Source: an uncultured Alphaproteobacteria bacterium (GTDB lineage: Bacteria > Pseudomonadota > Alphaproteobacteria > Micropepsales > Micropepsaceae). From it: a stretch of 64,000 bases of DNA. The DNA lies in the NCBI GenBank assembly GCA_903897605.1, contig CAIUCH010000049.1, forward strand, positions 22,978-86,977, written 5' to 3'. This document shows, in pieces, positions 43,778 to 53,782 of this stretch (the first letter of the stretch is position 1; every line of letters starts with the position of its first letter). A program made the position numbers and the translations under genes. Under the pieces are notes generated by a model. That model searched no databases, was not told the origin of the DNA, and was given only the letters and a program-made list of their open reading frames with translations.

Positions 43778-44245
43778 ATGAAGCGCCTCCTGTTCCTTTT
43801 CGGCCTGTTTGTGGCCTTTTCGGCCTTGATGCCGGCCCAGGCCGACACAGGCCTGAAGGCCGATCCACGCGCCGTGGCCCGGATCGAAGGGGGCATCGTC
43901 GATTGCCCCGGCTGCCAGCTGGCGGGCGCCGATCTGATCAACACCTGCGTCAAGGCCAAGGATCTCCACGGCGCCAATTTCGACGGCGCCAACGCCACCT
44001 TGATGTGCATGTCCTTCGCCAATTTTCGCGGCGCCAGTTTCCGCGGCACCAATCTCAGTGCCGCCAATCTTGCGAGCGCCAAGCTGGAAGGCGCCGACCT
44101 GACCGGCGCCGAAACCAACATCACCTCGTTCCTGGGCACCGATCTCACCCATGTGAAGGGTCTCACCCAGGCGCAATTGGATAAAGCCTGCGGCGACGCC
44201 AAGACCAAGGTCCCGCCCGGCTTCAAGGTTCATTTCTGCAGCTGA
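43778..44245 (+). CDS. Secreted pentapeptide-repeat protein
   Basis: A 155-residue protein with a signal peptide (MKRLLFLFGLFVAFSALMPAQA) and pentapeptide repeats A(D/N)LXX over the middle (for example GANFDGANATLMC, GASFRGTNLSAANLASAKLEGADLTGAE), forming a short right-handed quadrilateral helix. Cysteines in DCPGCQ, NTC, MCM, KAC and FCS may form disulfides in the periplasm. I start at ATG 43778, where the signal begins. The function is unknown. A strong terminator follows. Confidence 0.85.
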   Translation: MKRLLFLFGLFVAFSALMPAQADTGLKADPRAVARIEGGIVDCPGCQLAGADLINTCVKAKDLHGANFDGANATLMCMSFANFRGASFRGTNLSAANLASAKLEGADLTGAETNITSFLGTDLTHVKGLTQAQLDKACGDAKTKVPPGFKVHFCS

Positions 44246-44273
44246 TTTTCCGATATCTCCCCTGGTAACTTGA

Positions 44274-44301
44274 CCCCGCCGCGCGATCGGCGGGGTTTTT
44301 A
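44274..44301 (+). terminator. Rho-independent terminator
   Basis: CCCCGCCG (44274-44281) and CGGCGGGG (44288-44295) pair perfectly around a 6-base loop and are followed by TTTTTA. It ends the pentapeptide-protein transcript. Confidence 0.9.
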
Positions 44302-44381
44302 TTTGGCGAAAGGCCCAGGATTGATTTCCCCGGCCCGAGGACCGACCTTGAACGGCCATGGGAATCGGGTACGCGCCACCG

Positions 44382-44630
44382 ATGAGGATATTGTCCGTCA
44401 TTCTGTTTGCTGCCCTGCTGACCGCCGGCGGCGCGAGCGCCTTCACCCAGACCAAGTTCGCCAGCGAAGCGATGGCGCATCAGCATTGCGCGACCGACAT
44501 GGTGGTGTGGCTGACCCTGCCCGGCAACGTCTTCGTTCTAAAAGGCGATCCGCGCTACGGAACGACCCAGCGCGGCGCCTATATGTGCGAGCATGATGCC
44601 ATCGCCGCCGGCAACCGCCTGGCGCACTGA
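44382..44630 (+). CDS. Small secreted Cys-containing protein
   Basis: An 82-residue protein with a signal peptide (MRILSVILFAALLTAGGASA). The mature part reads KFASEAMAHQHCATDMVVWL, then LKGDPRYGTTQRGAYMCEHDA and IAAGNR. It resembles a family of small proteobacterial proteins with a pattern like HCP-D-VVW-N...G-R-YG-T-GAY-C; I recall no name or function. The two cysteines probably pair. ATG 44382 is chosen for the signal peptide; an upstream ATG at 44358 is possible. Confidence 0.7.
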   Translation: MRILSVILFAALLTAGGASAFTQTKFASEAMAHQHCATDMVVWLTLPGNVFVLKGDPRYGTTQRGAYMCEHDAIAAGNRLAH

Positions 44631-44642
44631 TCGCTCAGCACA

Positions 44643-46211
44643 TCATTCCGCCGCCTGGGGCAGCGGATCAGGCTTCCAGCGCAGCACGGGCTTTCTGGCC
44701 GCGGCGGTTTCATCCAGCCGGCGGCGCGGCGCATAGCGAGGCGCCCCGTCAAAGCGTTTGCGCTTGCCGGCTTTTGCTTCCTCGGCCAGGCCGCGCAGCA
44801 CGGCGATAAAGCGGTCGAGCGATTCCTTGGATTCCGATTCCGTCGGCTCGATCAGCATGGCGCCATGCACCACCAGGGGGAAATACATGGTCATAGGGTG
44901 ATAGCCCTCGTCGATCATCGCCTTGGCGAAATCCAGGGTGGTGATGCCGCTGCCTTCCAGGAAGGTGTCGTCGAACAGGGCTTCATGCATGCAAGGGCCA
45001 TCGCCGAACGGCGCGCTCATGACATCCTTGAGCGAGGCCAGGATGTAGTTGGCCGACAGCACCGCATCCTCACTGGCCTGGCGCACGCCATCGCGGCCAT
45101 GGCTGAGCATATAGCTCAACGCCCGCACGAACATGCCCATCTGACCATGGAAGGCGCACATGCGCCCGAACGGCTTGGCGCCTTTGGGCAATTCGTCGCG
45201 ATCTTCGATCAGCCGGAATCCATTTGCATCCGACACCAGCAAAGGAAGCGGCGCATATGCCGCCAGGCGATCGGACAACACCACCGGTCCGGCCCCAGGC
45301 CCGCCGCCACCATGGGGCGTGGAGAATGTCTTGTGCAGATTGATGTGCATCGCATCGATGCCCAGATCGCCAGGCCGCACCCGTCCCGCGATGGCGTTGA
45401 AATTGGCGCCGTCGCAATAAAAATATGCCCCCGCCGCATGCACCGCCTTGGCGATGCCGATCACTTCGCCTTCGAACAGGCCGCAGGTGTTGGGATTGGT
45501 GAGCATGATCGCCGCCACATCCGGACCGAGCTTGGCTTTCAAGGCTGCCGCATCCACCCGGCCGTCGGGCTTGGCGGGAACTTCATCCACCGTGAAGCCC
45601 GCGAAAGCGGCCGTGGCGGGATTGGTGCCATGCGCCGATTCCGGAACCAGGATACGGTCGCGCTTTTCTCCCCGTGCCGCGACCGCGGCGCGGATCGCCA
45701 GAAGGCCGCACAATTCGCCATGGGCGCCGGCCTTGGGCGACATCGCCACCGCCGGCATGCCGGTCAAGGTGGTGAGCCATGTCATCAATTCCGAAATCAA
45801 TGTCAGCGCGCCCTGGGTGGCCGCGCGCGGCGCCAGCGGATGCAGATCGCCGAAACCCGGCAACCGCGCCATTTTCTCATTGAGGCGCGGATTGTGCTTC
45901 ATGGTGCAGGAGCCCAGCGGATAAAGGCCCGCGTCGATGGCATAATTCTGCCGCGACAAACGCACATAATGGCGAATCACTTCCGGCTCGCTGAGCCCCG
46001 GAAGGCCGATGGCATCCTTGCGGCGCAGACCGCCCAGCCGTGCCTCGGCGACCTTCACATCGGGAAGATCCACGCCGGTGACACCGCCGCGCCCGATCTC
46101 GAAGATCAGCCGCGCTTCCAGATCCAGGCCGCGATCGCCGGAGATGGTGGGTAACTCATTGTCCTGGGCCGAACCCGGTTGCGAGGGGCGGCCTTGGTTG
46201 TTCATGCTCAT
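44643..46211 (-). CDS. gcvPB: Glycine dehydrogenase (decarboxylating) subunit 2
   Basis: The PLP-bearing half of the split glycine decarboxylase (P-protein). The protein has 522 residues; the PLP lysine is K294 in [17 protein letters not shown]. The usual [13 protein letters not shown] and [12 protein letters not shown] segments are present. The ATG overlaps the gcvPA stop by 4 bases. With GcvPA it decarboxylates glycine and loads the aminomethyl group onto lipoyl-GcvH. It is the last gene of the operon. Confidence 0.96.
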   Translation of the reverse strand: MSMNNQGRPSQPGSAQDNELPTISGDRGLDLEARLIFEIGRGGVTGVDLPDVKVAEARLGGLRRKDAIGLPGLSEPEVIRHYVRLSRQNYAIDAGLYPLGSCTMKHNPRLNEKMARLPGFGDLHPLAPRAATQGALTLISELMTWLTTLTGMPAVAMSPKAGAHGELCGLLAIRAAVAARGEKRDRILVPESAHGTNPATAAFAGFTVDEVPAKPDGRVDAAALKAKLGPDVAAIMLTNPNTCGLFEGEVIGIAKAVHAAGAYFYCDGANFNAIAGRVRPGDLGIDAMHINLHKTFSTPHGGGGPGAGPVVLSDRLAAYAPLPLLVSDANGFRLIEDRDELPKGAKPFGRMCAFHGQMGMFVRALSYMLSHGRDGVRQASEDAVLSANYILASLKDVMSAPFGDGPCMHEALFDDTFLEGSGITTLDFAKAMIDEGYHPMTMYFPLVVHGAMLIEPTESESKESLDRFIAVLRGLAEEAKAGKRKRFDGAPRYAPRRRLDETAAARKPVLRWKPDPLPQAAE

Positions 46212-47554
46212 GTCAGCACCTCTGCCAGCGCCGTCTCGAACGCCGCGAAATCTTCATCCGTGTTGGTTTCCGTCGCGGCCACGATCAGAAGGTTTTTTGC
46301 GACGGCCTCATGCGGCATCAGGCGCGAGGCCGGGACGCCGCCCAACACGCCGCGTACCGCCAACGCATCCACCACCGGCGCGGCGGGCTTGGAAAGCTTC
46401 AAGGTGAATTCATTGAAGAAGGCAGGCGTCATAAGCTCCACGCCGGGCACACGCGCCAAGCGGTCCGCCAAGGCGCTGGCACGGGCGTGATTGAGACGCG
46501 CCAGACGCGTCAGGCCTTCTTCGCCCAAAAGCGAAAGATGGATAGCGAAAGCCAAGGCGCAGAGGCCGGAATTGGTGCAGACATTGCTGGTCGCCTTTTC
46601 GCGGCGGATATGCTGCTCGCGGGTGGACAAGGTCAGCACGAAGCCACGCTTGCCGGCCGCATCCACGGTCTCGCCGCAGAGCCGGCCCGGCATCTGGCGC
46701 AGGAATTTTTCGCGGGCGGCGAACAGACCGACATAGGGGCCGCCGAAATTCAGCCCATTGCCGATCGATTGGCCCTCGCAGGCGACAATGTCGGCGCCCT
46801 GGGCGCCTGGCGATTCCAAAAGGCCCAAGGATACGGCCTCAGTCACCACCGCGATCAGAAGCGCGCCCTTGGCATGGGCGGCTTCGGCGATGGGACGAAG
46901 ATTGCGAATCAGGCCGAACACATCCGGGCTCTGCACCACCACACAGGCGGTGTCGCCATCAATCAAAGCGGCAATGTCCTCGGCACTGCCCGGCATTACC
47001 GCCGCGCGCGCAACCTCACCCGAGAGACTGGCCACGGTTTCCACCGTCTCGGCATAATGAGGATGCAGGCCACCCGACAGAATTGCCTTGCCGCGTCGCG
47101 TCAGGCGCTGCGCCATCAGCACCGCTTCGGCGGTAGCGGTCGAGCCGTCATAGAGCGAAGCATTCGCCGATTCCATTCCCGTCAGCAGCGCCACTTGGGT
47201 CTGGAACTCGAACAATACCTGAAGGGTGCCTTGGGCAATTTCAGGTTGGTAGGGCGTGTAGGCGGTGAGAAATTCGGAACGCTGGATCAGATGATCCACC
47301 GCGCTCGGCACATGATGTTTGTAGGCACCCGCGCCGCAGAAGGAGGGAACGGAACCCGCCGCAATATTGCGGGCCGCCAGTTTCGACAGCGCGCGGTCCA
47401 CTTCCAGCTCGCCCTGGGTTTCTGGCAGGTCGAATGCCGACAACGGCACCACCGCTTCAGGCGGCACGTCCCGGAACAATGCGTCAATGTCGGGCGCGCC
47501 GATCCGCGCCAGCATGGCGCGGCGGTCGTCCGGGGTCAGCGGCAGGTAACGCAT
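46208..47554 (-). CDS. gcvPA: Glycine dehydrogenase (decarboxylating) subunit 1
   Basis: The other half of the split P-protein, 448 residues, structurally like subunit 2 but without the PLP lysine. Diagnostic segments are [40 protein letters not shown] and [14 protein letters not shown]. It starts 3 bases after the gcvH stop. The split PA/PB arrangement differs from the single-chain GcvP of E. coli. Confidence 0.96.
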   Translation of the reverse strand: MRYLPLTPDDRRAMLARIGAPDIDALFRDVPPEAVVPLSAFDLPETQGELEVDRALSKLAARNIAAGSVPSFCGAGAYKHHVPSAVDHLIQRSEFLTAYTPYQPEIAQGTLQVLFEFQTQVALLTGMESANASLYDGSTATAEAVLMAQRLTRRGKAILSGGLHPHYAETVETVASLSGEVARAAVMPGSAEDIAALIDGDTACVVVQSPDVFGLIRNLRPIAEAAHAKGALLIAVVTEAVSLGLLESPGAQGADIVACEGQSIGNGLNFGGPYVGLFAAREKFLRQMPGRLCGETVDAAGKRGFVLTLSTREQHIRREKATSNVCTNSGLCALAFAIHLSLLGEEGLTRLARLNHARASALADRLARVPGVELMTPAFFNEFTLKLSKPAAPVVDALAVRGVLGGVPASRLMPHEAVAKNLLIVAATETNTDEDFAAFETALAEVLT

Positions 47555-47557
47555 CTT

Positions 47558-47932
47558 TCAAAGTCCCTTCACAAATTCCCTGTAGGCCGCTTCGTCCATC
47601 AGTTTGGCGAATTCAGCCTTGTCGCTGAGTTTCAGTTTGAAGAACCATCCCGCGCCTTCCGGATCCTCGTTCACTTTGGCGGGTTCGGTTTCCAAGGCGC
47701 TGTTGGACGCGGTGACCTCGCCGCCCACCGGGGCATAGACCTCGCTCGCGGCCTTGACGCTTTCCACCACCGCCGCCTCGCCGCCCGCGCCGACCTTGCG
47801 GCCGGCCTGGGGCAATTCCACGAATACCACATCGCCCAGCTGCTCGGCGGCATGGCGGGTGATGCCGATCGTGGCCTCGTCGCCTTCGAGCCGTACCCAT
47901 TCATGCTGATCGGTGAAACGCACTTCACTCAT
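47558..47932 (-). CDS. gcvH: Glycine cleavage system H protein
   Basis: The lipoyl carrier of the glycine cleavage system, 124 residues. The lipoylated lysine is K60 in [14 protein letters not shown]. The typical start [21 protein letters not shown] is intact. Two ATGs stand in tandem; the second (47932) lies 7 bases after AAGGAG and is preferred to the one at 47935. Confidence 0.95.
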   Translation of the reverse strand: MSEVRFTDQHEWVRLEGDEATIGITRHAAEQLGDVVFVELPQAGRKVGAGGEAAVVESVKAASEVYAPVGGEVTASNSALETEPAKVNEDPEGAGWFFKLKLSDKAEFAKLMDEAAYREFVKGL

Positions 47933-47946
47933 CATCCAACTCCTTC

Positions 47947-49071
47947 TTATTTCTTGGCCCGCTTGTAGCGGTTCGGCACAAACGGCATCGGTACTACTTC
48001 GGCGCCCAGCGCCTTGCCCCGCACCAGCAGATCAAGCTTGGTGCCGTTGGCGGCAAATTCGCGTTCGACATAGCCCATCGCCAAGGGCGCATTCAGGCTA
48101 GGGCCGAAGCCGCCGGACGTAACATGGCCCACCACCTTGCCCGCCTTGTCGGTGATCGCGGTGCCTTCGCGGGCGGGGGCGCGGCCCTCTGGTCGCAGGC
48201 CTACGCGTTTCTTTCCCGCGCCATTCAAAAGATGCAGGCAAATGCGTTCGGCGCCCGGGAAATCGCGCGCTTCCTTGCGCCGCTTGCCGAGCGACCAGGT
48301 GAGATTGGCCTCCACCGGATCGACGCTTTCGTCCATGTCATGGCCATAGAGACAAAGGCCCGCTTCCAGCCTGAGACTGTCGCGCGCGCCCAATCCGATC
48401 GGCAGAACTTCGGCTTCCGCCAAAAGAGCACGGGCGATGCGCTCGGCATCCTTGCCGTCGATCGAAATCTCGAAGCCGTCTTCGCCGGTATAACCGGTGC
48501 GGCTGACGATGGCAGGCGCGTCGGCGACCTTCGCCCGTTTCGCCTGCATGAAGGAGAGCTGCGAAATGCCTGGCGAATAACGCTCCAACACGTCGGCCGC
48601 CAACGGGCCTTGCAGCGCCAGCAGCGCGCGCGTAGGCGCCGGCGCCAGCGTCGCCTGATCTTTGAGTCTTGCGCCGATATAGGCGAAGTCCGCGTCCTTC
48701 ATCGCGGCATTGACCACCAGATAGAGCGCCGCCTCGCCGGCCAGGCGCGTGGTCATGAAATCGTCTTTGATCCCGCCTTGGTCGTTCAGCAGCAGGCCAT
48801 AGCGCTGCATGCCGTCGGCAATGCCCTGGATGTCGGCGGGCGTCACGCTTTCCAACGCGCGCGCGGGGTCCGCTCCGCTAAGGAATGCCTGGCCCATATG
48901 CGAGACGTCGAACAGTCCGGCTTTTTCGCGGGTGTGCAGATGTTCCTTCAGGACACCGGCCGGATACTGGACCGCCATGGCATAGCCCGCGAACGGCACC
49001 ATCTTGCCGCCCAGCTCCAGATGAAGCGCATGCAGCGGCGTCTGTTTCAGAATTTCCGTCGTATCTGCCAT
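47947..49071 (-). CDS. gcvT: Glycine cleavage system aminomethyltransferase T
   Basis: The T-protein takes the methylene group from GcvH to tetrahydrofolate and frees ammonia. The protein has 374 residues from ATG 49071 ([17 protein letters not shown]). Family segments are [35 protein letters not shown], with the catalytic Asp in FDVSH, and [13 protein letters not shown]. In-frame sequence upstream (to 49131) is riboswitch RNA, not protein. It is the first gene of gcvT-H-PA-PB. Confidence 0.95.
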   Translation of the reverse strand: MADTTEILKQTPLHALHLELGGKMVPFAGYAMAVQYPAGVLKEHLHTREKAGLFDVSHMGQAFLSGADPARALESVTPADIQGIADGMQRYGLLLNDQGGIKDDFMTTRLAGEAALYLVVNAAMKDADFAYIGARLKDQATLAPAPTRALLALQGPLAADVLERYSPGISQLSFMQAKRAKVADAPAIVSRTGYTGEDGFEISIDGKDAERIARALLAEAEVLPIGLGARDSLRLEAGLCLYGHDMDESVDPVEANLTWSLGKRRKEARDFPGAERICLHLLNGAGKKRVGLRPEGRAPAREGTAITDKAGKVVGHVTSGGFGPSLNAPLAMGYVEREFAANGTKLDLLVRGKALGAEVVPMPFVPNRYKRAKK

Positions 49072-49117
49072 CAGGTCCCGAAGAATGGAGTCACGCGTCC
49101 GCCAAAACGGCGTCACG

Positions 49118-49320
49118 GACCCCTCTGTCATGGGACCTGAGAGATTTCCCCCGTGCCACGGATGCTTCCGGCAGCGGGGTTACCCCTTCGGTGGGCGCAA
49201 CCCGAACACGGGGCACGCCGCTTTCCAGAAGTTCATCTCCTGCGCGGTCCTTCTGCCTGAGAGTTTCCGGGGTGGTTGCTCCTTCGGCGCCTCAGCAAAG
49301 AGGTCTCTCCCGCGCGGGAT
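49118..49320 (-). promoter_or_regulatory. Tandem glycine riboswitch
   Basis: Two glycine aptamers lie in a row on the minus strand. The first (about 49318-49241) has GGGAGAGACC, GCGCCGAAGGAGCAACC and GGAAACTCTCAGGCAGAAGGACC. The second (about 49225-49121) has CCCACCGAAGGGGTAACCCC and GGAAATCTCTCAGGT-type sequence, then GACAGAGGGG. A GCCGTTTTGGC hairpin follows, then the gcvT start. Bases UCAGGUCCC at the end of the second aptamer (49140-49132) are complementary to GGGACCUGA over the gcvT ribosome site and first base of AUG (49079-49071). This suggests that glycine binding frees the start. Confidence 0.93.
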
Positions 49321-49372
49321 CATATGTTGGCCAAGAATGCGGCGCCTCACGGCGGACATTCCTGTCGCCGGC

Positions 49373-49400
49373 ATCATAATGGGGGGGCCTATCGAGTCAA
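49373..49400 (-). promoter_or_regulatory. Promoter of the gcv operon
   Basis: On the minus strand TTGACT (plus 49395-49400) and TATGAT (49373-49378) are 16 bases apart, near consensus. Transcription would begin about 45 bases before the first glycine aptamer. Confidence 0.7.
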
Positions 49401-49427
49401 ACCAAAGCACCAAACCCCCGGAGTTAC

Positions 49428-51173
49428 TCACATTCTTTCGGGGACCGCGATCCCCAGCAGGTTCAGGGTGCCGGTCATCACCTCCAGGACCCGGGCGCAA
49501 AGGCCCAGGCGCTGCCCGCGCAAGGCCAGGTCTGATTCGGATAGAATGTGATGGGCGGCATAAAAGCGGCTGAAATTCTGCGCCAAGGTGAAGGCATAGT
49601 CGCAAAGGATATTGGGGGCACGCTTTTGTTCCGCCGCCAGCATGGTGTCGCCCAGCGACAAAAGCTGTAGCACAAGGTTGCGCTCCTCCGGCGAATGGAC
49701 CGCCGGCGCACCCAGTTCATGGCCCTCATCGCGGGCCTTGCGCAGGATGGATTTGATGCGCACCGCCGCATATTGCAGATAGGGTCCGGTCTTGCCCTCG
49801 AACTTCGAGAACCGCTCCAGGTCGAAAATATAATCCGTGGTGCGGTGGTTGGAGAGATCGGCGAATTTGATGGTGGCAATGGCGACCTGCTGGGCGATCG
49901 CTTCGCGCTCTTCGGCGGAGTAGTCGCTGCCCAGCCCTTGCTCGGCCAGACGGGATTTCGCTTCCACCCCCGCCATGGCGATCAGGTCGTAAAGCTTCAT
50001 CACCCCGCCGGCCCGGGTCTTGAACGGCTTGCCATCGGGCCCGTTCATGGTGCCGTAACCGATATGCTCCAACTGCGCCTTGCCCGCGATCCCGGTTTTC
50101 TCCGCGGCGCGAAAGACTTGTTCGAAATGTCCATGCTGGCGATGATCCACCACATAAAGAACCAGATCGGGGTCCTGCTCGCGCGCGCGGTCGATCACCG
50201 TCGCCATGTCGGTGGTGCCATAAAGAACCCCGCCATCCGATTTGACCAGCAGCAGCGGCGGCATCGGCTTCTTGTCGTCCTCGCGCGCCACGGCAATGAT
50301 CAAGGCACCTTCATGCGTCTCGGTCAGGCCGCGCGCCTTCAGATCGTCCAGCATCGGTGCGATCAGGTCGTGGACGCTGGATTCGCCTTTCCACAGATCG
50401 AATTTGATTCCCAGGGAGGAAAATTCCCGTTCCAGCCCCACTTCGGAAACTTCCACGAAATGGCGCCACAAGGCGCGATAGCCGGGCCGGCCATCCTGCA
50501 GCTCCACGGTGGCGCGGCGGGCCGCTTCCAGCCTGGCGGGATCGGCCTTGCAAGCCGCGGACGCCGCCGGATAAAGCTCTTCCAGGTCCTCCATCGTCAC
50601 CGGCGATTGCTCCAAGTACGGACCTTTATACGCGGCGTCGAAATACAGCGGCGCGATGTTTTTGACCTCGATTTCCGAAATCAACTGGCCCATCTGGAGG
50701 CCCCAATCGCCTAGATGGATGTCGCTCACCACCTTCCAACCATTGGCGCGGAACAGCCGCTGCAGGCAGTCGCCGATCACCGAGGACCGCAGATGTCCCA
50801 CATGCATGGGCTTGGCGACATTGGTGCCGCCGAAATCGATCAGCACCGTCTTGCCGTTGGGCGCGGTGGGCTTTTCGGGCGCGGCGATGCGTTCGCCAAG
50901 CACCGCGTCAGTCAAATCGAGATTGATGAAACCCGGCCCCGCGATTTCCACTTTGGCGAAGCGCGCATCGGCTTTGAGCCGCGCCACGATTTTTTCGGCG
51001 ATGGCACGCGGATTGGCCTTGGCGGGTTTGGCCGCCGCCAGTGCGCCATTGCATTGGAATTGTGCAAGATCGGGGCGGTCGGAGGCCTGCACCAAGCCAA
51101 ATGCCTTGTCCAAACCCTCGGCGGCGAAGGCTTGCCCCACCGCGCCCGACAGATCCGCAGCCAGCGACGTCAT
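49428..51173 (-). CDS. argS: Arginyl-tRNA synthetase
   Basis: ArgRS of 581 residues, charging tRNA-Arg. An N-terminal Add-1-like domain precedes the class I core with HVGH (KPMHVGHLRSSVIGD) and LGDWGLQMG. In place of KMSKS it has the FKTRAGGVMKL segment usual for many ArgRS. The C-terminal anticodon-binding domain is complete (FAQNFSRFYAAHHIL). The ATG lies 4 bases inside the end of the lipoprotein gene's overlap, so the two are cotranscribed. Confidence 0.96.
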   Translation of the reverse strand: MTSLAADLSGAVGQAFAAEGLDKAFGLVQASDRPDLAQFQCNGALAAAKPAKANPRAIAEKIVARLKADARFAKVEIAGPGFINLDLTDAVLGERIAAPEKPTAPNGKTVLIDFGGTNVAKPMHVGHLRSSVIGDCLQRLFRANGWKVVSDIHLGDWGLQMGQLISEIEVKNIAPLYFDAAYKGPYLEQSPVTMEDLEELYPAASAACKADPARLEAARRATVELQDGRPGYRALWRHFVEVSEVGLEREFSSLGIKFDLWKGESSVHDLIAPMLDDLKARGLTETHEGALIIAVAREDDKKPMPPLLLVKSDGGVLYGTTDMATVIDRAREQDPDLVLYVVDHRQHGHFEQVFRAAEKTGIAGKAQLEHIGYGTMNGPDGKPFKTRAGGVMKLYDLIAMAGVEAKSRLAEQGLGSDYSAEEREAIAQQVAIATIKFADLSNHRTTDYIFDLERFSKFEGKTGPYLQYAAVRIKSILRKARDEGHELGAPAVHSPEERNLVLQLLSLGDTMLAAEQKRAPNILCDYAFTLAQNFSRFYAAHHILSESDLALRGQRLGLCARVLEVMTGTLNLLGIAVPERM

Positions 51174-51697
51174 GGCGCGTAACGGCCCGTCTTCTTGTTG
51201 TATTCCACCAGCGCGGGCGTCATCTGAAATCCGGCAAGCAACTGATATTCGTAAGGTTGATGACCGGTTTCGAGCAGGATGTCGAAATCGTCGGGCGATT
51301 TGCTGAATGTCGCCGCCGAAGCGCCGGGCGCGAAATCGAAGCTGACATTCAAAATGCGCTTTTCGACCAACAGATCGCCCCGCGTCACCGCAACGAAATA
51401 GGGCACGGTATAATGGGCGCTGTCCGCCGAAGGCGCGCGGGTGGCGCGGAAGTTCAGGGTCAGGCTCGAATTGGTTTCGCCGGTCTTCCGGTTGATGTCA
51501 CAGCTGGTGCCGGCGCCGATCAGGGCCACCCGATAAGCCTCGCCCGACGGATCCTGCGGCGCGCCCTGGCGGAATATGGTGGTCTGCGCCGCATCGGCCA
51601 GAATCACCGAGACCGGGCAATTGTTGACCTTGGCGGTGTTGCATCCCGCAAGCAGCAAAAGGCCGGCGGCAAGGACGGGGAATCGCGAAAACGTCAT
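51170..51697 (-). CDS. Putative lipoprotein of unknown function
   Basis: A 175-residue protein starting at ATG 51697 with a lipoprotein signal (MTFSRFPVLAAGLLLLAGC). The mature part contains VNNCPVSVIL and GTSCDINRKTG, a possible disulfide, and is rich in beta strands (SLTLNFRATRAP, VPYFVAVTRGDLLV, ILNVSFDFAPG). I do not recognise the family. The stop overlaps the argS ATG by 4 bases; a role in tRNA charging is not implied. Confidence 0.8.
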   Translation of the reverse strand: MTFSRFPVLAAGLLLLAGCNTAKVNNCPVSVILADAAQTTIFRQGAPQDPSGEAYRVALIGAGTSCDINRKTGETNSSLTLNFRATRAPSADSAHYTVPYFVAVTRGDLLVEKRILNVSFDFAPGASAATFSKSPDDFDILLETGHQPYEYQLLAGFQMTPALVEYNKKTGRYAP

Positions 51698-51836
51698 GGG
51701 CGTTAAGGTCCGGACCAGGCTTGACTTTTTGAAGGCTCCGGCCGACTTCTCGGCCCGATTTCCCTTTGGGCGGCGGACTTTAACCACCTAAGCCTGTTAT
51801 GGGAAGCAGCCGGACACACGGCACGATCGAGGCATC

Positions 51837-52796
51837 ATGGCGGTCTATACCGACGTCGGATTTGAAGAGCTGGAGGGCTTGCTCGCCGCTTACGACATCG
51901 GTGTGCCTCTGACGTTCAAGGGCATCGCGGAAGGGGTGGAAAATTCCAATTTCTATCTGCAGACCGATCGCGCCGCCTTCATCGTCACGCTGTACGAAAA
52001 ACGCGTCAGGACCACGGACCTGCCCTTTTTCCTGAGCTTGATGGAGCATCTGGCTGGCCACGGTCTTTCCTGTCCGCAGCCCCTGCGCAGCCGCGCTGGC
52101 GCCCAGTCCTTCACGCTCAAGGAACGTTCGGGCGCGATCTTCACCTTCCTGACAGGGGTCTCGCTGCGCAAACCCGACACCGTTCATTGCGCCGCCGCCG
52201 GCCGCGCCCTGGCGCAGTTGCATGAAGCGGGTCGGGATTTCAACTTGACCCGGACCAATGCACTAAGTCTGGCGGGCTGGCGCGAATTGGCGGACGCCAC
52301 GCGCGCCCGCGCCGACGCCGTGGAACGCAATCTCGGCGAGCTGATCGGCGAAGCGCTTGGCGGCCTGGAACGGGGCTGGCCTCGGAGCCTGCCGGCCGGC
52401 GTCATTCATGCCGACCTGTTTCCCGACAATGTCCTCTTCATGCAGGAAAAAGTCTCCGGCCTGATCGATTTCTACTTCGCCTGCAACGATATGTACGCCT
52501 ACGATCTGGCGGTGATGTTGAACAGTTGGTGTTTTGAGATCGACGGTGCCTACAACGTCACCAAAAGCAAAGCGTTGATCGCGGCCTATCAAACCACCCG
52601 GCCGCTGACCCCGGAAGAACAGATGGCGCTGCCGGTGCTGATGCGGGGCGCGGCGCTGCGATTTCTTTTGACCCGGCTATTCGATTGGCTCAATCCCGAT
52701 CCCAATGCCCTGGTCCGTCCCAAGGACCCCCGCGAATATGCCAAACGGCTGCGCTTTCACATGAAGGTAAAACAGGCCAGCGAGTATGGATTGTGA
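51837..52796 (+). CDS. thrB: Homoserine kinase (APH-fold type)
   Basis: ThrB phosphorylates homoserine on the way to threonine. The 319-residue protein belongs to the aminoglycoside-phosphotransferase-like type found in alphaproteobacteria rather than the GHMP type of E. coli. The catalytic loop is [13 protein letters not shown] and the metal-binding segment is [12 protein letters not shown]. Its partner thrC lies about 6 kb away on the other strand. The stop overlaps the rnhA start. Confidence 0.93.
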   Translation: MAVYTDVGFEELEGLLAAYDIGVPLTFKGIAEGVENSNFYLQTDRAAFIVTLYEKRVRTTDLPFFLSLMEHLAGHGLSCPQPLRSRAGAQSFTLKERSGAIFTFLTGVSLRKPDTVHCAAAGRALAQLHEAGRDFNLTRTNALSLAGWRELADATRARADAVERNLGELIGEALGGLERGWPRSLPAGVIHADLFPDNVLFMQEKVSGLIDFYFACNDMYAYDLAVMLNSWCFEIDGAYNVTKSKALIAAYQTTRPLTPEEQMALPVLMRGAALRFLLTRLFDWLNPDPNALVRPKDPREYAKRLRFHMKVKQASEYGL

Positions 52797-53233
52797 ATAA
52801 GCCGATCGAACTCTTCACGGATGGCGCTTGTTCCGGAAATCCCGGACCGGGTGGCTGGGCGGTCATTCTGCGCAGCGGACCGCATGAAAGCGAATTGTCG
52901 GGCGGCAAAACGCACACCACCAACAATCGCATGGAATTGATGGCGGTGATCGAAGGCCTGCGCGCGATCAAGAAGCCGGCGCAGATAACGATCCATACCG
53001 ATTCCAAATATGTGATGGATGGCGCCCGGACCTGGATCATTGGCTGGAAGAAACGCGGCTGGAAAACCGCCGACAAGAAGCCGGTCAAGAACGAGGATTT
53101 GTGGCGGGCGCTGGACGAGCAGCAGGCCCGCCACCTGTCCGTGGCATGGATTTGGGTCGCGGGTCATTCCGGGCATGTCGAGAATGAGCGGGCGGACCAA
53201 TTGGCGCGGGATGCGATCCCGCGCCAACTTTAA
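52793..53233 (+). CDS. rnhA: Ribonuclease HI
   Basis: RNase H cuts RNA in RNA/DNA hybrids. The 146-residue protein starts at GTG 52793, overlapping the thrB stop. The four acidic catalytic residues are visible in [27 protein letters not shown] and [10 protein letters not shown], and the basic handle [15 protein letters not shown] is present. The thrB-rnhA pair is conserved in many alphaproteobacteria. Confidence 0.95.
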   Translation: MNKPIELFTDGACSGNPGPGGWAVILRSGPHESELSGGKTHTTNNRMELMAVIEGLRAIKKPAQITIHTDSKYVMDGARTWIIGWKKRGWKTADKKPVKNEDLWRALDEQQARHLSVAWIWVAGHSGHVENERADQLARDAIPRQL

Positions 53234-53259
53234 TTTTCCGATCGAAAGTCCAAATCAGC

Positions 53260-53742
53260 CTAAAGCTGCGACAGCATGTGCTCGGCACTGGAAACTTCAA
53301 AGGCGCCCGGCGCTTCCACGTTCAACTGCTTGACCACGCCGTCCTCGACCACCATGGAATAGCGCTGGCTGCGCTTGCCCATGCCGAACTTGGTTCCGTC
53401 CATTTCCAGCCCCACGGCGCGGGTGAAATCGCCATTGCCGTCCGCCAGCATCATTACCGCGCCGCCGGCGCCTTGCGCCTCGCCCCAGGCTCCCATCACA
53501 AAGGCGTCGTTCACCGAAAGACAGGCAATGGTGTCGATGCCTTTGGCCTTCAACGCAGCCGCCTGCTGGATGAAGCCGGGCAGATGCTTGGCCGAACAGG
53601 TTGGCGTGAAGGCGCCGGGAAGCGCGAAAAGCGCGACTTTCCCGCCCTTGAACAATTCATCGGTCGAAACCGGTTTTGGCCCGCCGTCCTTCATCCGCAT
53701 CAGCGTCGCGGAAGGCACCTTGTCGCCTACTTTGATGGTCAT
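53260..53742 (-). CDS. Peroxiredoxin, Prx5 type
   Basis: A 160-residue peroxiredoxin of the Prx5/AhpE-like atypical group. The peroxidatic cysteine is C49 in PGAFTPTCSAKHLPGF. It starts at ATG 53742 with GGAGA upstream; sequence before it is a spurious extension. A glutaredoxin or glutathione is the usual reductant; no glutaredoxin domain is fused here. It is convergent with rnhA. Confidence 0.93.
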   Translation of the reverse strand: MTIKVGDKVPSATLMRMKDGGPKPVSTDELFKGGKVALFALPGAFTPTCSAKHLPGFIQQAAALKAKGIDTIACLSVNDAFVMGAWGEAQGAGGAVMMLADGNGDFTRAVGLEMDGTKFGMGKRSQRYSMVVEDGVVKQLNVEAPGAFEVSSAEHMLSQL

Positions 53743-53782
53743 TTGAAAATCTCCGGTTGGATTGTGAATATCAACGGTTTCG

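Noticed and set aside
43556..44455. 299-residue minus-strand frame opposite the pentapeptide gene
   Set aside because: Its regular GAxxxG pattern is the complement of the pentapeptide repeats.
49072..49131. N-terminal extension of GcvT by 20 residues
   Set aside because: This stretch is the expression platform of the glycine riboswitch; the family starts at ATG 49071.
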